Source: Streptomyces mangrovisoli (GTDB taxonomy: Bacteria > Actinomycetota > Actinomycetes > Streptomycetales > Streptomycetaceae). Taken from it: a stretch of 64,000 nucleotides of DNA. This document shows, in pieces, positions 33,021 through 41,455 of this stretch (its first letter is position 1; each line of letters begins with the position of its first letter). Location: contig NZ_LAVA02000103.1 of the NCBI RefSeq assembly GCF_000974985.2, forward strand, positions 1-64,000. Direction: 5' to 3'. The position numbers and the translations under genes were made by a program. The notes under the pieces were generated by a model. That model searched no databases. It was not told the DNA's origin and was given only the letters and a program-made list of their open reading frames with translations.

Positions 33021-34316
33021 CTACCGGGGCCGCAGGTCCACGATCCGGCGGATCTTGCCCACCGACCGCTCCAGCGACTCCGGTTCGACGATCTCGACGG
33101 TCACGGACACCCCGATGCCGTCCTTCACGGCCGCGGCGATGGCCCGCGCGGCGGCGTCCCGGGACTCCGGGCCGGCGCCGTGCCGGGCCTCGGCCCGGAC
33201 GGTGAGCGCGTCCATGCGCCCCTCGCGGGTCAGCCGCAGCTGGAAGTGCGGGGCGACACCGGGGGTGCGCAGCACGATCTCCTCGATCTGCGTGGGGAAG
33301 AGGTTGACCCCGCGCAGGATGACCATGTCGTCGCTGCGGCCGGTGATCTTCTCCATGCGCCGGAACGTACGGGCCGTGCCCGGCAGCAGCCGGGTCAGGT
33401 CGCGGGTGCGGTAACGCACCACCGGCATGGCCTCCTTGGTGAGCGAGGTGAACACCAGCTCGCCCTCCTCGCCCTCCGGCAGCACCTCGCCGGTGATCGG
33501 GTCGACGACCTCCGGGTAGAAGTGGTCCTCCCAGATGTGCAGCCCGTCCTTGGTCTCCACACACTCCTGCGCGACACCCGGGCCGATCACCTCGGAGAGC
33601 CCGTAGATGTCGACGGCGTCGATCGCGAACCGCTCCTCGATCTCGCGCCGCATCTCCTGCGTCCAGGGCTCGGCTCCGAAGACGCCGACCCGCAGCGAGG
33701 TCCCGCGCGGGTCCACGCCCTGCCGTTCGAACTCGTCGAGCAGGGTGAGCATGTAGGAGGGGGTGACCATGATGACGCCAGGCTTCAGGTCCTGGATCAG
33801 CTGCACCTGACGGGCCGTCATGCCGCCGGACGCGGGGACGACCGTGCAGCCGAGCCGTTCGGCGCCGTAGTGCGCGCCGAGGCCGCCGGTGAACAGGCCG
33901 TAGCCGTACGCCACATGCACGATGTCGCCCGGCCGGGCGCCCGCCGCGCGCAGGGAGCGCGCGACCATGTCGGACCACATCGACAGGTCGTTCTCGGTGT
34001 AGCCGACGACCGTGGGGCGCCCGGTGGTGCCGCTGGAGGCGTGGATGCGGCGGACCTGGTCCCGGGGGACGGCGAACATGCCGTACGGGTAGTTCTCGCG
34101 CAGGTCCGCCTTGGCGGTGAAGGGGAAACGGGCCAGGTCGGCGAGGGAGCGGCAGTCGTCGGGGTGGACGCCGGCCTTGTCGAAGGAGTCCCGGTAGAAC
34201 GGCACGTTCGCGTACGCGTGCCGCAGCGAGGCGCGCAGCCGCTCCAGCTGGAGCTCGCGCAGCTCGTCGAGGCCGAGCCGTTCGCCCGCGTCCAGCAGCT
34301 CCGTCGCGTCCGCCAT
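33021..34316 (-). CDS. paaK: Phenylacetate-CoA ligase
   Basis: 431 residues, the usual PaaK size. LRHAYANVPFYRDSFDKAGV, ASSGTTGRPTVVGYTENDL (P-loop), YGLSEVIGPGVAQEC, HFYPEVVDPITGE and TGRSDDMVILRGVNLFPTQI are family signatures. It makes phenylacetyl-CoA (or a related aryl-acetyl-CoA) from acid, ATP and CoA. I chose the ATG at 34316 because GAGGGAG lies eight bases before it; the ATG at 34322 would be only two bases away. A perfect palindrome just upstream looks like its operator. The rest of the paa oxygenase operon is not in the window, so this copy may serve another aryl acid. Confidence 0.92.
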   Translation of the reverse strand: MADATELLDAGERLGLDELRELQLERLRASLRHAYANVPFYRDSFDKAGVHPDDCRSLADLARFPFTAKADLRENYPYGMFAVPRDQVRRIHASSGTTGRPTVVGYTENDLSMWSDMVARSLRAAGARPGDIVHVAYGYGLFTGGLGAHYGAERLGCTVVPASGGMTARQVQLIQDLKPGVIMVTPSYMLTLLDEFERQGVDPRGTSLRVGVFGAEPWTQEMRREIEERFAIDAVDIYGLSEVIGPGVAQECVETKDGLHIWEDHFYPEVVDPITGEVLPEGEEGELVFTSLTKEAMPVVRYRTRDLTRLLPGTARTFRRMEKITGRSDDMVILRGVNLFPTQIEEIVLRTPGVAPHFQLRLTREGRMDALTVRAEARHGAGPESRDAAARAIAAAVKDGIGVSVTVEIVEPESLERSVGKIRRIVDLRPR

Positions 34317-34351
34317 GGGCATGTCTCCCTCACCAACCGTGCCAATACGGG

Positions 34352-34369
34352 CGACCGATCATTCGGTCG
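34352..34369. promoter_or_regulatory. Likely PaaR/TetR-type operator before paaK
   Basis: CGACCGATCATTCGGTCG has perfect 7-base arms around TCAT. It lies 36 to 53 bases upstream of the paaK start codon, where a repressor would block transcription. The ACCG...CGGT core resembles sites of PaaR-type TetR repressors of phenylacetate genes in actinobacteria; that comparison is from memory. Confidence 0.55.
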
Positions 34370-34474
34370 AGTTCTCCGGGGCCAGTAATTCAGGCCGTCC
34401 CGCCTGCTGGCAAGGGGTGGGGCCGGGTGTTTTTCCGTTGCGGGGCGGCGGGCACGCGGCGGAGGATCGACGCC

Positions 34475-35190
34475 ATGCCGACCTTCTGCGCGCCCGACGG
34501 GACCACGCTCGCCTACCGCGCCGCGGGAGAGGGCGCCCCGCTCGTCGTCCTGCCCGGCGGCCCCATGCGCGCCGCCCGCTACCTCGGCGACCTGGGAGGA
34601 CTCGCCGCGCACCGCCGGCTGATCCTGCTGGACCTGCGCGGTACCGGTGACTCGGCGGCCGCGGCGGACCCGGCGTCGTACCGCTGCGACCGGCTGGTCG
34701 GCGACGTCGAGGCGCTGCGCGCGCACCTCGGCCTGAACCGGATCGACCTGCTCGCCCACTCGGCGGGCGGCAGCCTCGCGATGCTCTACGCCGCCCGCCA
34801 CCCCACGCGCGTGGCGCGGGCCCGCGCGTCGACGGCCTCGGCACTCGGGGCGTTGCCCCCCAGGCCTCTCCGACGGGGCCCAGGCCCACCCACCCAAGGG
34901 GCGCGGGGAACTGCGCGACCAGCCCCCACCGGCCCGCAGCCGTACACACCGCACAGTGCCCCCGCGCGGCTCCGTGGTGCCCGTTCGCGCAGTTCCCCGC
35001 GCCCCTGAAGGGGCGCGCCCACCCCGCCCCAGGGGTGCGGCCGGAGAGCTCGCCGGCGGGCCCTGCCCGCGGTCGCGTCGCCGACGCGTCCCCGCGCGCC
35101 GACGTCGGCGCGCAGCCGGGCGCCGGTCACCATCCGTGGCCGGACGACCCCGCGTGGTTCACCGGGCGAGTGGGCCGGTTCCTCGGCGGG
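34475..35190 (+). pseudogene. Broken alpha/beta hydrolase (proline-iminopeptidase type) interrupted by a palindrome pair
   Basis: The gene starts normally at an ATG with GGAGG upstream. It encodes about 112 residues of a hydrolase: LVVLPGGPMRAARYLGDLGG, LLDLRGTGDSA and the nucleophile elbow LLAHSAGGSLAML with its Ser, up to HPTRVAR. From about 34811 the similarity stops and a region with two facing palindromic-element copies follows. From about 35092, in another frame, the end of the same kind of protein reappears: QPGAGHHPWPDDPAWFTGRV, with the catalytic-His segment. Roughly 130 residues of the cap and core are missing, so the product is almost surely inactive. Confidence 0.75.
34896..35006. 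repeat. Palindromic element pair inside the broken hydrolase
   Basis: AGGGGCGCGGGGAACTGCGC plus one paired base (34897-34917) faces its complement (34986-35006) 68 bases away. It is the same element as at 1354, 2804, 23939 and 44636, here located within remnants of a protein gene. Confidence 0.85.
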
Positions 35191-35253
35191 ACGGGTGCGC
35201 CGTCATGGGGCGCGGTCCCGGGTGACCGCCCGTCCGGGGGCGACTGCCGTGGC

Positions 35254-36867
35254 TCACCCGTCCGCCGAGGCCGCCACCTCCCGCGCCCACCGGTAGTCCG
35301 CCTTGCCGCTCGGGGAGCGCTGGATCGTGTCGGTGATGACGAGCTGGCGGGGGATCTTGTACCCGGCGAGACGGTCGCGGCAGTGGCTCTGGATGTCGGT
35401 CAGGGAGGGGTGCGCGGCCCCCCGGCGCACCTGCACGACCGCCGCGACATGGTGGCCCCACGTGGCGTCCGGCACCCCGGCCACCAGCGCGTCGTACACG
35501 TCGGGGTGCGACTTGAGCGCCTGCTCGACCTCCTCCGGGTACACCTTCTCGCCGCCGGTGTTGATGCACTGCGAGCCCCGGCCGAGCACGGTGACCACGC
35601 CGTCCTCGTCCACGGTGGCCATGTCGCCGAGCAGCACCCAGCGCACGCCGTCCCGCTCGAAGAAGGTCTCGGCGGTCTTCGCGGGGTCGTTGTAGTAGCC
35701 GAGCGGCACATGGCCGCACTGCGCGATCCGGCCCACCTCGCCGTCGGCCACCGGCAGCCGGCTCGCCGGATCGACCACCTGGGTGCGGGAGTTGACCCGG
35801 ATGCGGAAGCCCCGCTCGGGCCCGGAGTCCTCCGTGGCGGTGCCGTTGAAGCCCGACTCCGAGGAGCCGAAGTTGTTCAGCAGCATCGCGTTCGGGACGA
35901 GCGCGCCGAACTGCCGCCGTACCGTCTCCGACATGATCGCGCCGGAGGAGGAGACGCTGAACAGCGATGAGGTGTCCGTGCCCTTGAGCGGCCCTTCGAG
36001 CGCGTCGATGAGGGGGCGCAGCATCGCGTCGCCGACCAGTGAGACGCTGGTGACCTTCTCCTTCTCGATGGTGCGCAGCACCTCCTCCGGCACGAACTTG
36101 CGGTGCAGCACGACGCGTTGACCGAAGTCGAAGCCGATGAGCGCGGTGAGGGTGGAGGTGCCGTGCATCAGGGGCGGGGTCGGGAAGAAGGTGATCCCGT
36201 AGCCGCCGGCCGCCACCCGCTCGGCCAGCTCCTCGGGCGCCTTGACCGGTTCGCCGGTGGGCGCCCCGCCGCCGAGCCCGGAGAAGAACAGGTCCTCCTG
36301 GCGCCACATCACGCCCTTGGGCATCCCGGTGGTGCCGCCGGTGTAGATGATGAACTGGTCGTCCCCGGAGCGCGGGGCGAATCCCCGCTCGGGCGAGCCG
36401 CCCGCCTCCGCCTCGGCGAAGGGCACCGCGCCCGGGACCTCCGGGGCGGGCGGGCCGACCCGGACCAGGTGCCGCAGGCCGGGGACCTTCGGCAGCGCGG
36501 CGGCGACCCGGTCGGCGAACTCCGCGTCGAAGACCAGGGCCACCAGGTCCGCGTCCCGGTAGAGATAGACCAACTCCTCCTCGACGTAGCGGTAGTTGAC
36601 GTTGACCGGGACGATCCGCGCCTTGAGGCAGCCGTAGACCGTCTGGAGGTACTCGATCCCGTTGTAGAGATGCAGGCCAAGGTGCTCGCCGGGCCGGATA
36701 CCGCTGTCGAGCAGGTGATGGGCGACGCGGTTGGCGGCCGCGTCCAACTCCGCGTAGGTCAGCCGGCGCTCCGCGCCGGTGCCCGGGTGGTCGAGATACA
36801 CGAGCGCCTCGCGGTCGGGGACCACGTCGACGACCGACTCGAACAGGTCGGCAATGTTGTACTCCAC
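35254..36867 (-). CDS. Acyl-CoA synthetase (FadD-like)
   Basis: 537 residues, ANL superfamily, from the GTG at 36867 with a strong AGGAGGA site. The open frame extends further upstream but without such a site. Motifs: FIIYTGGTTGMPKGVMWRQE (P-loop), GSSESGFNGTA, YNDPAKTAETFFERDGVRWV, LGDMATVDEDGVVTVLGRGS and the catalytic lysine in QRSPSGKADYRWA. This form (TGGTTGMPKGV, MWRQED) is common among ligases of steroid, terpenoid and fatty-acid degradation. It is divergent from the enoyl-CoA hydratase operon, and both share a TCTGAC/GTCAGA operator, so it probably makes the CoA ester that the operon then degrades. Confidence 0.9.
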   Translation of the reverse strand: MEYNIADLFESVVDVVPDREALVYLDHPGTGAERRLTYAELDAAANRVAHHLLDSGIRPGEHLGLHLYNGIEYLQTVYGCLKARIVPVNVNYRYVEEELVYLYRDADLVALVFDAEFADRVAAALPKVPGLRHLVRVGPPAPEVPGAVPFAEAEAGGSPERGFAPRSGDDQFIIYTGGTTGMPKGVMWRQEDLFFSGLGGGAPTGEPVKAPEELAERVAAGGYGITFFPTPPLMHGTSTLTALIGFDFGQRVVLHRKFVPEEVLRTIEKEKVTSVSLVGDAMLRPLIDALEGPLKGTDTSSLFSVSSSGAIMSETVRRQFGALVPNAMLLNNFGSSESGFNGTATEDSGPERGFRIRVNSRTQVVDPASRLPVADGEVGRIAQCGHVPLGYYNDPAKTAETFFERDGVRWVLLGDMATVDEDGVVTVLGRGSQCINTGGEKVYPEEVEQALKSHPDVYDALVAGVPDATWGHHVAAVVQVRRGAAHPSLTDIQSHCRDRLAGYKIPRQLVITDTIQRSPSGKADYRWAREVAASADG

Positions 36868-36960
36868 CGCTCCTCCTGACCCCGGGCGTGCCTCGGTTGC
36901 CGGTCCGCCGGTCATCAGAGCAAAGGGCACCGCAACTGTGAAGGGCCCGCGGCCAACAAA

Positions 36961-36977
36961 TCTGACTGACTGTCAGA
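36961..36977. promoter_or_regulatory. TetR-type operator shared by ligase and hydratase operon
   Basis: TCTGACTGACTGTCAGA has 6-base arms around TGACT. Its arms, spacing and length are identical to those of the site at 10680-10696 (TCTGACGCAGCGTCAGA). It lies in the 174-base divergent promoter, 94 bases from the ligase start and 65 from the hydratase start, and could control both. Confidence 0.65.
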
Positions 36978-37041
36978 AAACCCTTGAAGTGCCGTCCCCG
37001 CTACTGCAACCTGTTCTCGTTCTTCGAGAGGGGAGACGCCC

Positions 37042-37842
37042 ATGGGCGGGACGGAACACCTCACCGTGCGACGCGAGGGCGCCACCCTGGTGCTCACGCT
37101 CAACAGGCCCGAAGCGAGGAACGCGCTCTCGCTCCCCATGCTCGTCGGCCTGTACGACGGCTGGCTGGAGGCCGACGCGGACGACACGGTCCGCTCGATC
37201 GTGCTCACCGGGGCGGGCGGCGCGTTCTGCGCGGGCATGGACCTCAAGGCCCTCGCCGGAGCGGGCATGGCGGGGGAGGAGTACCGCGACCGGCTCAAGG
37301 CCGACCCCGATCTGCACTGGAAGGCGATGCTGCGCCACCATCGGCCGCGCAAACCGGTGATCGCCGCCGTCGAGGGCCACTGCGTGGCCGGCGGCACCGA
37401 GATCCTCCAGGGCACCGACATCCGCGTCGCGGGCGAGTCCGCCACCTTCGGCCTCTTCGAGGTCCGGCGCGGCCTGTTCCCGATCGGCGGCTCCACCGTC
37501 CGCCTCCAGCGCCAGATCCCGCGCACCCACGCCCTGGAGATGCTGCTCACCGGGCGGCCCTACGCCGCCCGCGAGGCCGCGGCGATCGGCCTGGTCGGCC
37601 ACGTCGTACCCGACGGCACCGCCCTCACCAAGGCCCTGGAGATCGCCGAACTCGTCAACTCCTGCGGCCCGCTCGCCGTCGAGGCCGTCAAGGCGTCGGT
37701 GTACGAGACCGCGGAGCTGACCGAGACCGACGGCCTCGCCGCCGAACTCGCCCGCGGCTGGCCGGTCTTCGACACCGCCGACGCCAAGGAAGGCGCCCGC
37801 GCCTTCGCGGAGAAGCGGCCGCCCGTCTACAAGCGCGCCTGA
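37042..37842 (+). CDS. Enoyl-CoA hydratase/isomerase (crotonase family)
   Basis: 266 residues, one crotonase domain. The oxyanion-hole segments are GAGGAFCAGMDLKALAG and VEGHCVAGGTEI, and the trimer-forming C-terminal helices end in KEGARAFAEKRPPVYKRA. The enzyme hydrates or rearranges a CoA ester during beta-oxidation-like breakdown of side chains or rings. GAGAGGGGAGA precedes the ATG. It opens an operon with a DUF35 protein and two thiolase-like proteins, all nearly contiguous, controlled by the upstream operator. Confidence 0.9.
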   Translation: MGGTEHLTVRREGATLVLTLNRPEARNALSLPMLVGLYDGWLEADADDTVRSIVLTGAGGAFCAGMDLKALAGAGMAGEEYRDRLKADPDLHWKAMLRHHRPRKPVIAAVEGHCVAGGTEILQGTDIRVAGESATFGLFEVRRGLFPIGGSTVRLQRQIPRTHALEMLLTGRPYAAREAAAIGLVGHVVPDGTALTKALEIAELVNSCGPLAVEAVKASVYETAELTETDGLAAELARGWPVFDTADAKEGARAFAEKRPPVYKRA

Positions 37843-37862
37843 CCCGAAGGAGCAGACCGGCC

Positions 37863-38837
37863 ATGCCCGAAGTCCTCAAGGCCCCGCTCGTCGTCGAGTT
37901 CCCCTTCACCCGCTCCCTCGGCCCCGTCCAGAGCGCCTTCCTCACCGGCCTGCGCGAACGCGTCGTCCTCGGCGTCCGCACCGGCGACGGCCGCGTCCTC
38001 GTCCCGCCCATGGAGTACGACCCGGTGACCGCCGAGGACCTGCGTGACCTGGTCGAGGTCGCGCCCACCGGCACCGTGACCACCTGGGCCTGGAACCCCG
38101 CCCCCCGCCGCGGCCAGCCGCTCGCCACCCCCTTCGCCTGGGCCCTCGTCCGCCTCGACGGCGCCGACACCGCCCTGCTGCACGCCCTCGACGCGCCGGG
38201 ACCCGACGCCGTGCGCACCGGGATGCGCGTCCGCGTCCGCTGGGCGGCCGAGCGCACCGGCGCCATCACCGACATCGCCTGCTTCGAGCCGTACGCCGGG
38301 CCGGACCTCGACGGGCGCGAGGGCCCGGCGGCCGTCACGAGCGAACCACGTCCGCACGACGGTCAGTTCGCCGACCCGGTCACCGGCATCGTCGCCGAGG
38401 CCCGCCTCGACTACGTCTACTCGCCCGGCCGCGCCCAGTCCGCGCACATCCACGCCCTCGCCGACCGGCGCACGGTCGGCGAACGCTGCCCCGAGTGCCA
38501 CAAGGTCTACGTCCCGCCGCGCGGCGCCTGCCCCACCTGCGGCGTCGCCACCACCGAACAGGTCGAGGTCGGCCCGCGCGGCACCGTGACCACGTACTGC
38601 ATCGTCAACATCAAGGCCAAGAACCTCGACATCGAAGTCCCGTACGTCTACGCCCACATCGCCCTCGACGGCGCCGGACTCGCGCTGCACGGCCGGATCG
38701 GCGGCATCCCCTACGACCAGGTGCGCATGGGCCTGCGCGTGGAGCCGGTGTGGACCGACGACGCCCGCTTCCCCGACCACTACCGCCCCACCGGCGAACC
38801 CGACGCGGACTACGACACCTTCAAGGAGCTGCTGTGA
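37863..38837 (+). CDS. DUF35 OB-fold protein with zinc ribbon (two OB domains)
   Basis: 324 residues. Two OB-fold halves (about 1-150 and 165-324) flank one rubredoxin-like zinc ribbon, with Cys at 209, 212, 223 and 226 (ERCPECHKVYVPPRGACPTC). DUF35 proteins bind CoA esters and pair with thiolase-like aldolases; in steroid side-chain loss, ChsH2's DUF35 part activates the aldolase Ltp2. Here it lies between enoyl-CoA hydratase and a thiolase-like gene whose GTG start overlaps its stop (GTGA), which strongly suggests a complex with that protein. Only one of the two OB halves keeps a zinc site. Confidence 0.87.
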   Translation: MPEVLKAPLVVEFPFTRSLGPVQSAFLTGLRERVVLGVRTGDGRVLVPPMEYDPVTAEDLRDLVEVAPTGTVTTWAWNPAPRRGQPLATPFAWALVRLDGADTALLHALDAPGPDAVRTGMRVRVRWAAERTGAITDIACFEPYAGPDLDGREGPAAVTSEPRPHDGQFADPVTGIVAEARLDYVYSPGRAQSAHIHALADRRTVGERCPECHKVYVPPRGACPTCGVATTEQVEVGPRGTVTTYCIVNIKAKNLDIEVPYVYAHIALDGAGLALHGRIGGIPYDQVRMGLRVEPVWTDDARFPDHYRPTGEPDADYDTFKELL

Positions 38838-39883
38838 CGCGGGACATCGCCGTGGTGGCGTTCGCGCAGACCGACCACCGGCGCACCAGCGACGAGCTGT
38901 CCGAGGTCGAGATGCTCATGCCGGTGCTGCACGAGGTGCTGGAGCGCACCGGACTGCGCACCGCCGACATCGGCTTCACCTGCTCGGGCTCCTGCGACTA
39001 CCTCGCGGGCCGCGCCTTCTCCTTCACCCTCGCCCTCGACGGCGTCGGCGCCTGGCCGCCCATCTCCGAGTCCCACGTGGAGATGGACGGCGCCTGGGCG
39101 CTCTACGAGGCATGGACCAAACTGCTCACCGGCGACGCGGACACCGCCCTCGTCTACTCCTACGGCAAGTCCTCGCCCGGCCGGGTCCGCGACGTCCTCA
39201 CCCGGCAGCTCGACCCCTACTACCTGGCCCCGCTCTGGCCGGACTCCGTGAGCCTCGCCGCCCTCCAGGCACAGGCCCTGATCGACGCGGGCGAGGCCGA
39301 CGAGCCCGCCCTCGCCGCCGTCGCCGCCCGCAGCCGCGCGGACGCCGACGCCAACCCCCACGCCCAGCTGCGGGGCGCACGGCCCCAGGGCGACTACGTC
39401 GTACGGCCGCTGCGCACCGGCGACTGCCCGCCCGTCGGCGACGGCGCCGCCGCCGTGATCCTGGCCGCCGGCGACCGGGCCCGCGCACTGTGTGAACGCC
39501 CCGCCTGGATCCGCGGCATCGACCACCGCATCGAACCGCACGGCCTCGGCGTGCGCGACCTCACCGACGCGCCGTCCGCCCGGCTCGCCGCCGAACACGC
39601 CGGCGCCTACGAACGCCCCGTCGACACCGCGGAGTTGCACGCCCCCTTCAGCTCGCAGGAAATCGTCCTGCGCAAGGCGCTGCGGCTCGGCGACGACGTC
39701 CGCGTCAACCCCTCCGGCGGCGCGCTCGCCGCCCACCCCCTCATGGCCGCGGGGCTCCTCCGGATCGGCGAGGCCGCCGCGCGCATCCACCGCGGCGAGT
39801 CGGACCGCGCCCTCGCCCACGCCACCTCAGGACCGTGCCTGCAGCAGAACCTGGTCGCCGTACTCGAAGGGGATCCGCGATGA
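38834..39883 (+). CDS. Thiolase-like protein 1 (SCP2-thiolase/Ltp2 type)
   Basis: 349 residues of the thiolase superfamily lacking the classical triad layout. The N-terminus is VVAFAQTDHRRTSDELSEVE, with GFTCSGSCDYLAG, SYGKSSPGRVRD and the C-terminal NPSGGALAAHPLMAAGL and HATSGPCLQQNLVAVLEGD. This is the SCP2-thiolase type that works with DUF35 proteins as aldolases or thiolases on CoA esters. The GTG at 38834 overlaps the DUF35 stop; its own stop overlaps the start of the second thiolase gene (ATGA). The partner is therefore probably the DUF35 protein. Confidence 0.85.
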   Translation: MTRDIAVVAFAQTDHRRTSDELSEVEMLMPVLHEVLERTGLRTADIGFTCSGSCDYLAGRAFSFTLALDGVGAWPPISESHVEMDGAWALYEAWTKLLTGDADTALVYSYGKSSPGRVRDVLTRQLDPYYLAPLWPDSVSLAALQAQALIDAGEADEPALAAVAARSRADADANPHAQLRGARPQGDYVVRPLRTGDCPPVGDGAAAVILAAGDRARALCERPAWIRGIDHRIEPHGLGVRDLTDAPSARLAAEHAGAYERPVDTAELHAPFSSQEIVLRKALRLGDDVRVNPSGGALAAHPLMAAGLLRIGEAAARIHRGESDRALAHATSGPCLQQNLVAVLEGDPR

Positions 39884-41046
39884 GCAAGGAGCCCGTGGCC
39901 GTCGTCGGGATCGGCCAGACCAAGCACGTCGCGGCCCGCCGCGACGTGTCGATCGCCGGGCTCGTCCGCGAGGCGGCCCGACGCGCCCTCAACGACGCCG
40001 AGTTGACGTACGCCAACATCGACGCCGTCGTCATCGGCAAGGCCCCCGACTTCTTCGAGGGCGTCATGATGCCCGAGCTCTACCTCGCCGACGCCCTCGG
40101 CGCGGTCGGCAAGCCCATGCTGCGCGTGCACACCGCCGGAAGCGTCGGCGGCTCCACCGCCCTGGTCGCCGCGAACCTGGTCGCCGCCCGCGTGCACGGC
40201 ACCGTGCTCACCCTCGCCTTCGAGAAGCAGTCCGAGTCCAACGCCATGTGGGGCCTGTCCCTGCCGATCCCCTTCCAGCAGCCGCTGCTGGCCGGGGCGG
40301 GCGGCTTCTTCGCCCCGCACGTGCGCGCCTACATGCGGCGCAGCGGCGCCCCCGACACGGTCGGCTCCCTCGTCGCCTACAAGGACCGGCGCAACGCGCT
40401 GAAGAACCCCTACGCCCATCTGCACGAGCACGACATCACCCTGGAGAAGGTCCAGGCCTCCCCGATGCTCTGGGACCCCATCCGCTACTCGGAGACCTGC
40501 CCCTCCTCCGACGGCGCCTGCGCGATGGTGCTCACCGACCGGGCGGGCGCGGCCCGTTCGCCCCGGCCGCCCGCCTGGATGCTCGGCGGCGCGATGCGCA
40601 GCGAGCCCACCCTCTTCGCCGGCAAGGACTTCGTCTCGCCGCAGGCCGGCAAGGACTGCGCCGCCGACGTCTACCGGCAGGCCCGCATCGCCGACCCGCG
40701 CCGGGAGATCGACGCCGTCGAGATGTACGTGCCGTTCTCCTGGTACGAGCCCATGTGGCTGGAGAACCTCGGGTTCGCCGCGGAGGGCGAGGGCTGGAAG
40801 CTCACCGAGTCCGGCGTGACCGAACTCGACGGCGAACTGCCGGTGAACATGTCCGGTGGGGTCCTGTCCACCAACCCCATCGGCGCCTCCGGCATGATCC
40901 GGTTCGCGGAGGCCGCGCTCCAGGTGCGCGGCCAGGCCGGGGAACACCAGGTGCCGGACGCCCACCGGGTGCTCGGACACGCCTACGGCGGCGGATCGCA
41001 GTTCTTCTCCATGTGGCTGGTGGGGGACCGGCCGCCGCAGACCTGA
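39880..41046 (+). CDS. Thiolase-like protein 2 (SCP2-thiolase type)
   Basis: 388 residues, thiolase superfamily: AVVGIGQTKHVAARRDVSIA, KPMLRVHTAGSVGGSTALVA, YSETCPSSDGACAMVL, NMSGGVLSTNPIGASGMIRF and the C-terminal HAYGGGSQFFSMWLVG with the conserved His. With the preceding protein it resembles the paired thiolase genes of steroid and terpenoid degradation operons, which cleave or condense CoA esters. It is the last gene of the operon; 134 bases without a recognised terminator separate it from DUF397. Confidence 0.88.
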   Translation: MSKEPVAVVGIGQTKHVAARRDVSIAGLVREAARRALNDAELTYANIDAVVIGKAPDFFEGVMMPELYLADALGAVGKPMLRVHTAGSVGGSTALVAANLVAARVHGTVLTLAFEKQSESNAMWGLSLPIPFQQPLLAGAGGFFAPHVRAYMRRSGAPDTVGSLVAYKDRRNALKNPYAHLHEHDITLEKVQASPMLWDPIRYSETCPSSDGACAMVLTDRAGAARSPRPPAWMLGGAMRSEPTLFAGKDFVSPQAGKDCAADVYRQARIADPRREIDAVEMYVPFSWYEPMWLENLGFAAEGEGWKLTESGVTELDGELPVNMSGGVLSTNPIGASGMIRFAEAALQVRGQAGEHQVPDAHRVLGHAYGGGSQFFSMWLVGDRPPQT

Positions 41047-41180
41047 CCGGCCCGGCCTCCGTTCTGCGCCCCGGACCAACCCCCGCAAAGCCCTGGGAAA
41101 CGTCCCCCTCACGTGGCCTGTCGGCCGTCGGGACCGATCGCTAGGCTGGCCGCGGACGACGAATCGGGAGGAGCACGGAC

Positions 41181-41420
41181 GTGGCCGAGAGCACCATCCA
41201 GCACGCGCCGGTGGGCTGGGAGAAGCCGGAGCTGGACCTGAGCAACGCCGAGTGGCAGTCCAGCAGCCGCGGCAGGGGCGATGTGCAGATCGCCTTTGTC
41301 GAGGGATTCATCGCGATGCGCAACAGCGGCAGCCCGCAGAGCCCTTCGCTCATCTTCACCCCCGCGGAATGGGGCGCCTTCGTGTCGGGGGCACGGGAAG
41401 GGGAGTTCGACCTGACCTGA
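41181..41420 (+). CDS. DUF397 protein (orphan)
   Basis: 79 residues with the DUF397 pattern: WQSSSRGRGDVQIAFVEGFI and MRNSGSPQSPSLIFTPAEWGAF. GTG start with GGGAGGAG upstream. DUF397 genes in Streptomyces normally sit beside an XRE-type HTH regulator gene and are thought to form a paired system; no such partner is visible next to this one, as the neighbours are a thiolase-like gene and a LAL regulator. TAGGCT at about 41142 could be a -10 box, giving it its own promoter. Confidence 0.85.
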   Translation: MAESTIQHAPVGWEKPELDLSNAEWQSSSRGRGDVQIAFVEGFIAMRNSGSPQSPSLIFTPAEWGAFVSGAREGEFDLT

Positions 41421-41432
41421 GCGCACCGCCGC

Positions 41433-41455
41433 GGGCCCGCCCTCCCGGCGGGCCC
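41433..41455 (+). terminator. Terminator hairpin after DUF397
   Basis: GGGCCCGCC and GGCGGGCCC form a perfect 9-base stem with a 5-base loop, 12 bases after the DUF397 stop. The remaining 250 bases up to the LAL gene show no further feature. Confidence 0.7.

Noticed and set aside
34427-35008. Intact 193-residue protein from 34427
   Set aside because: The second half of the frame is the palindromic-element region; only the first 112 or so residues look like a hydrolase.
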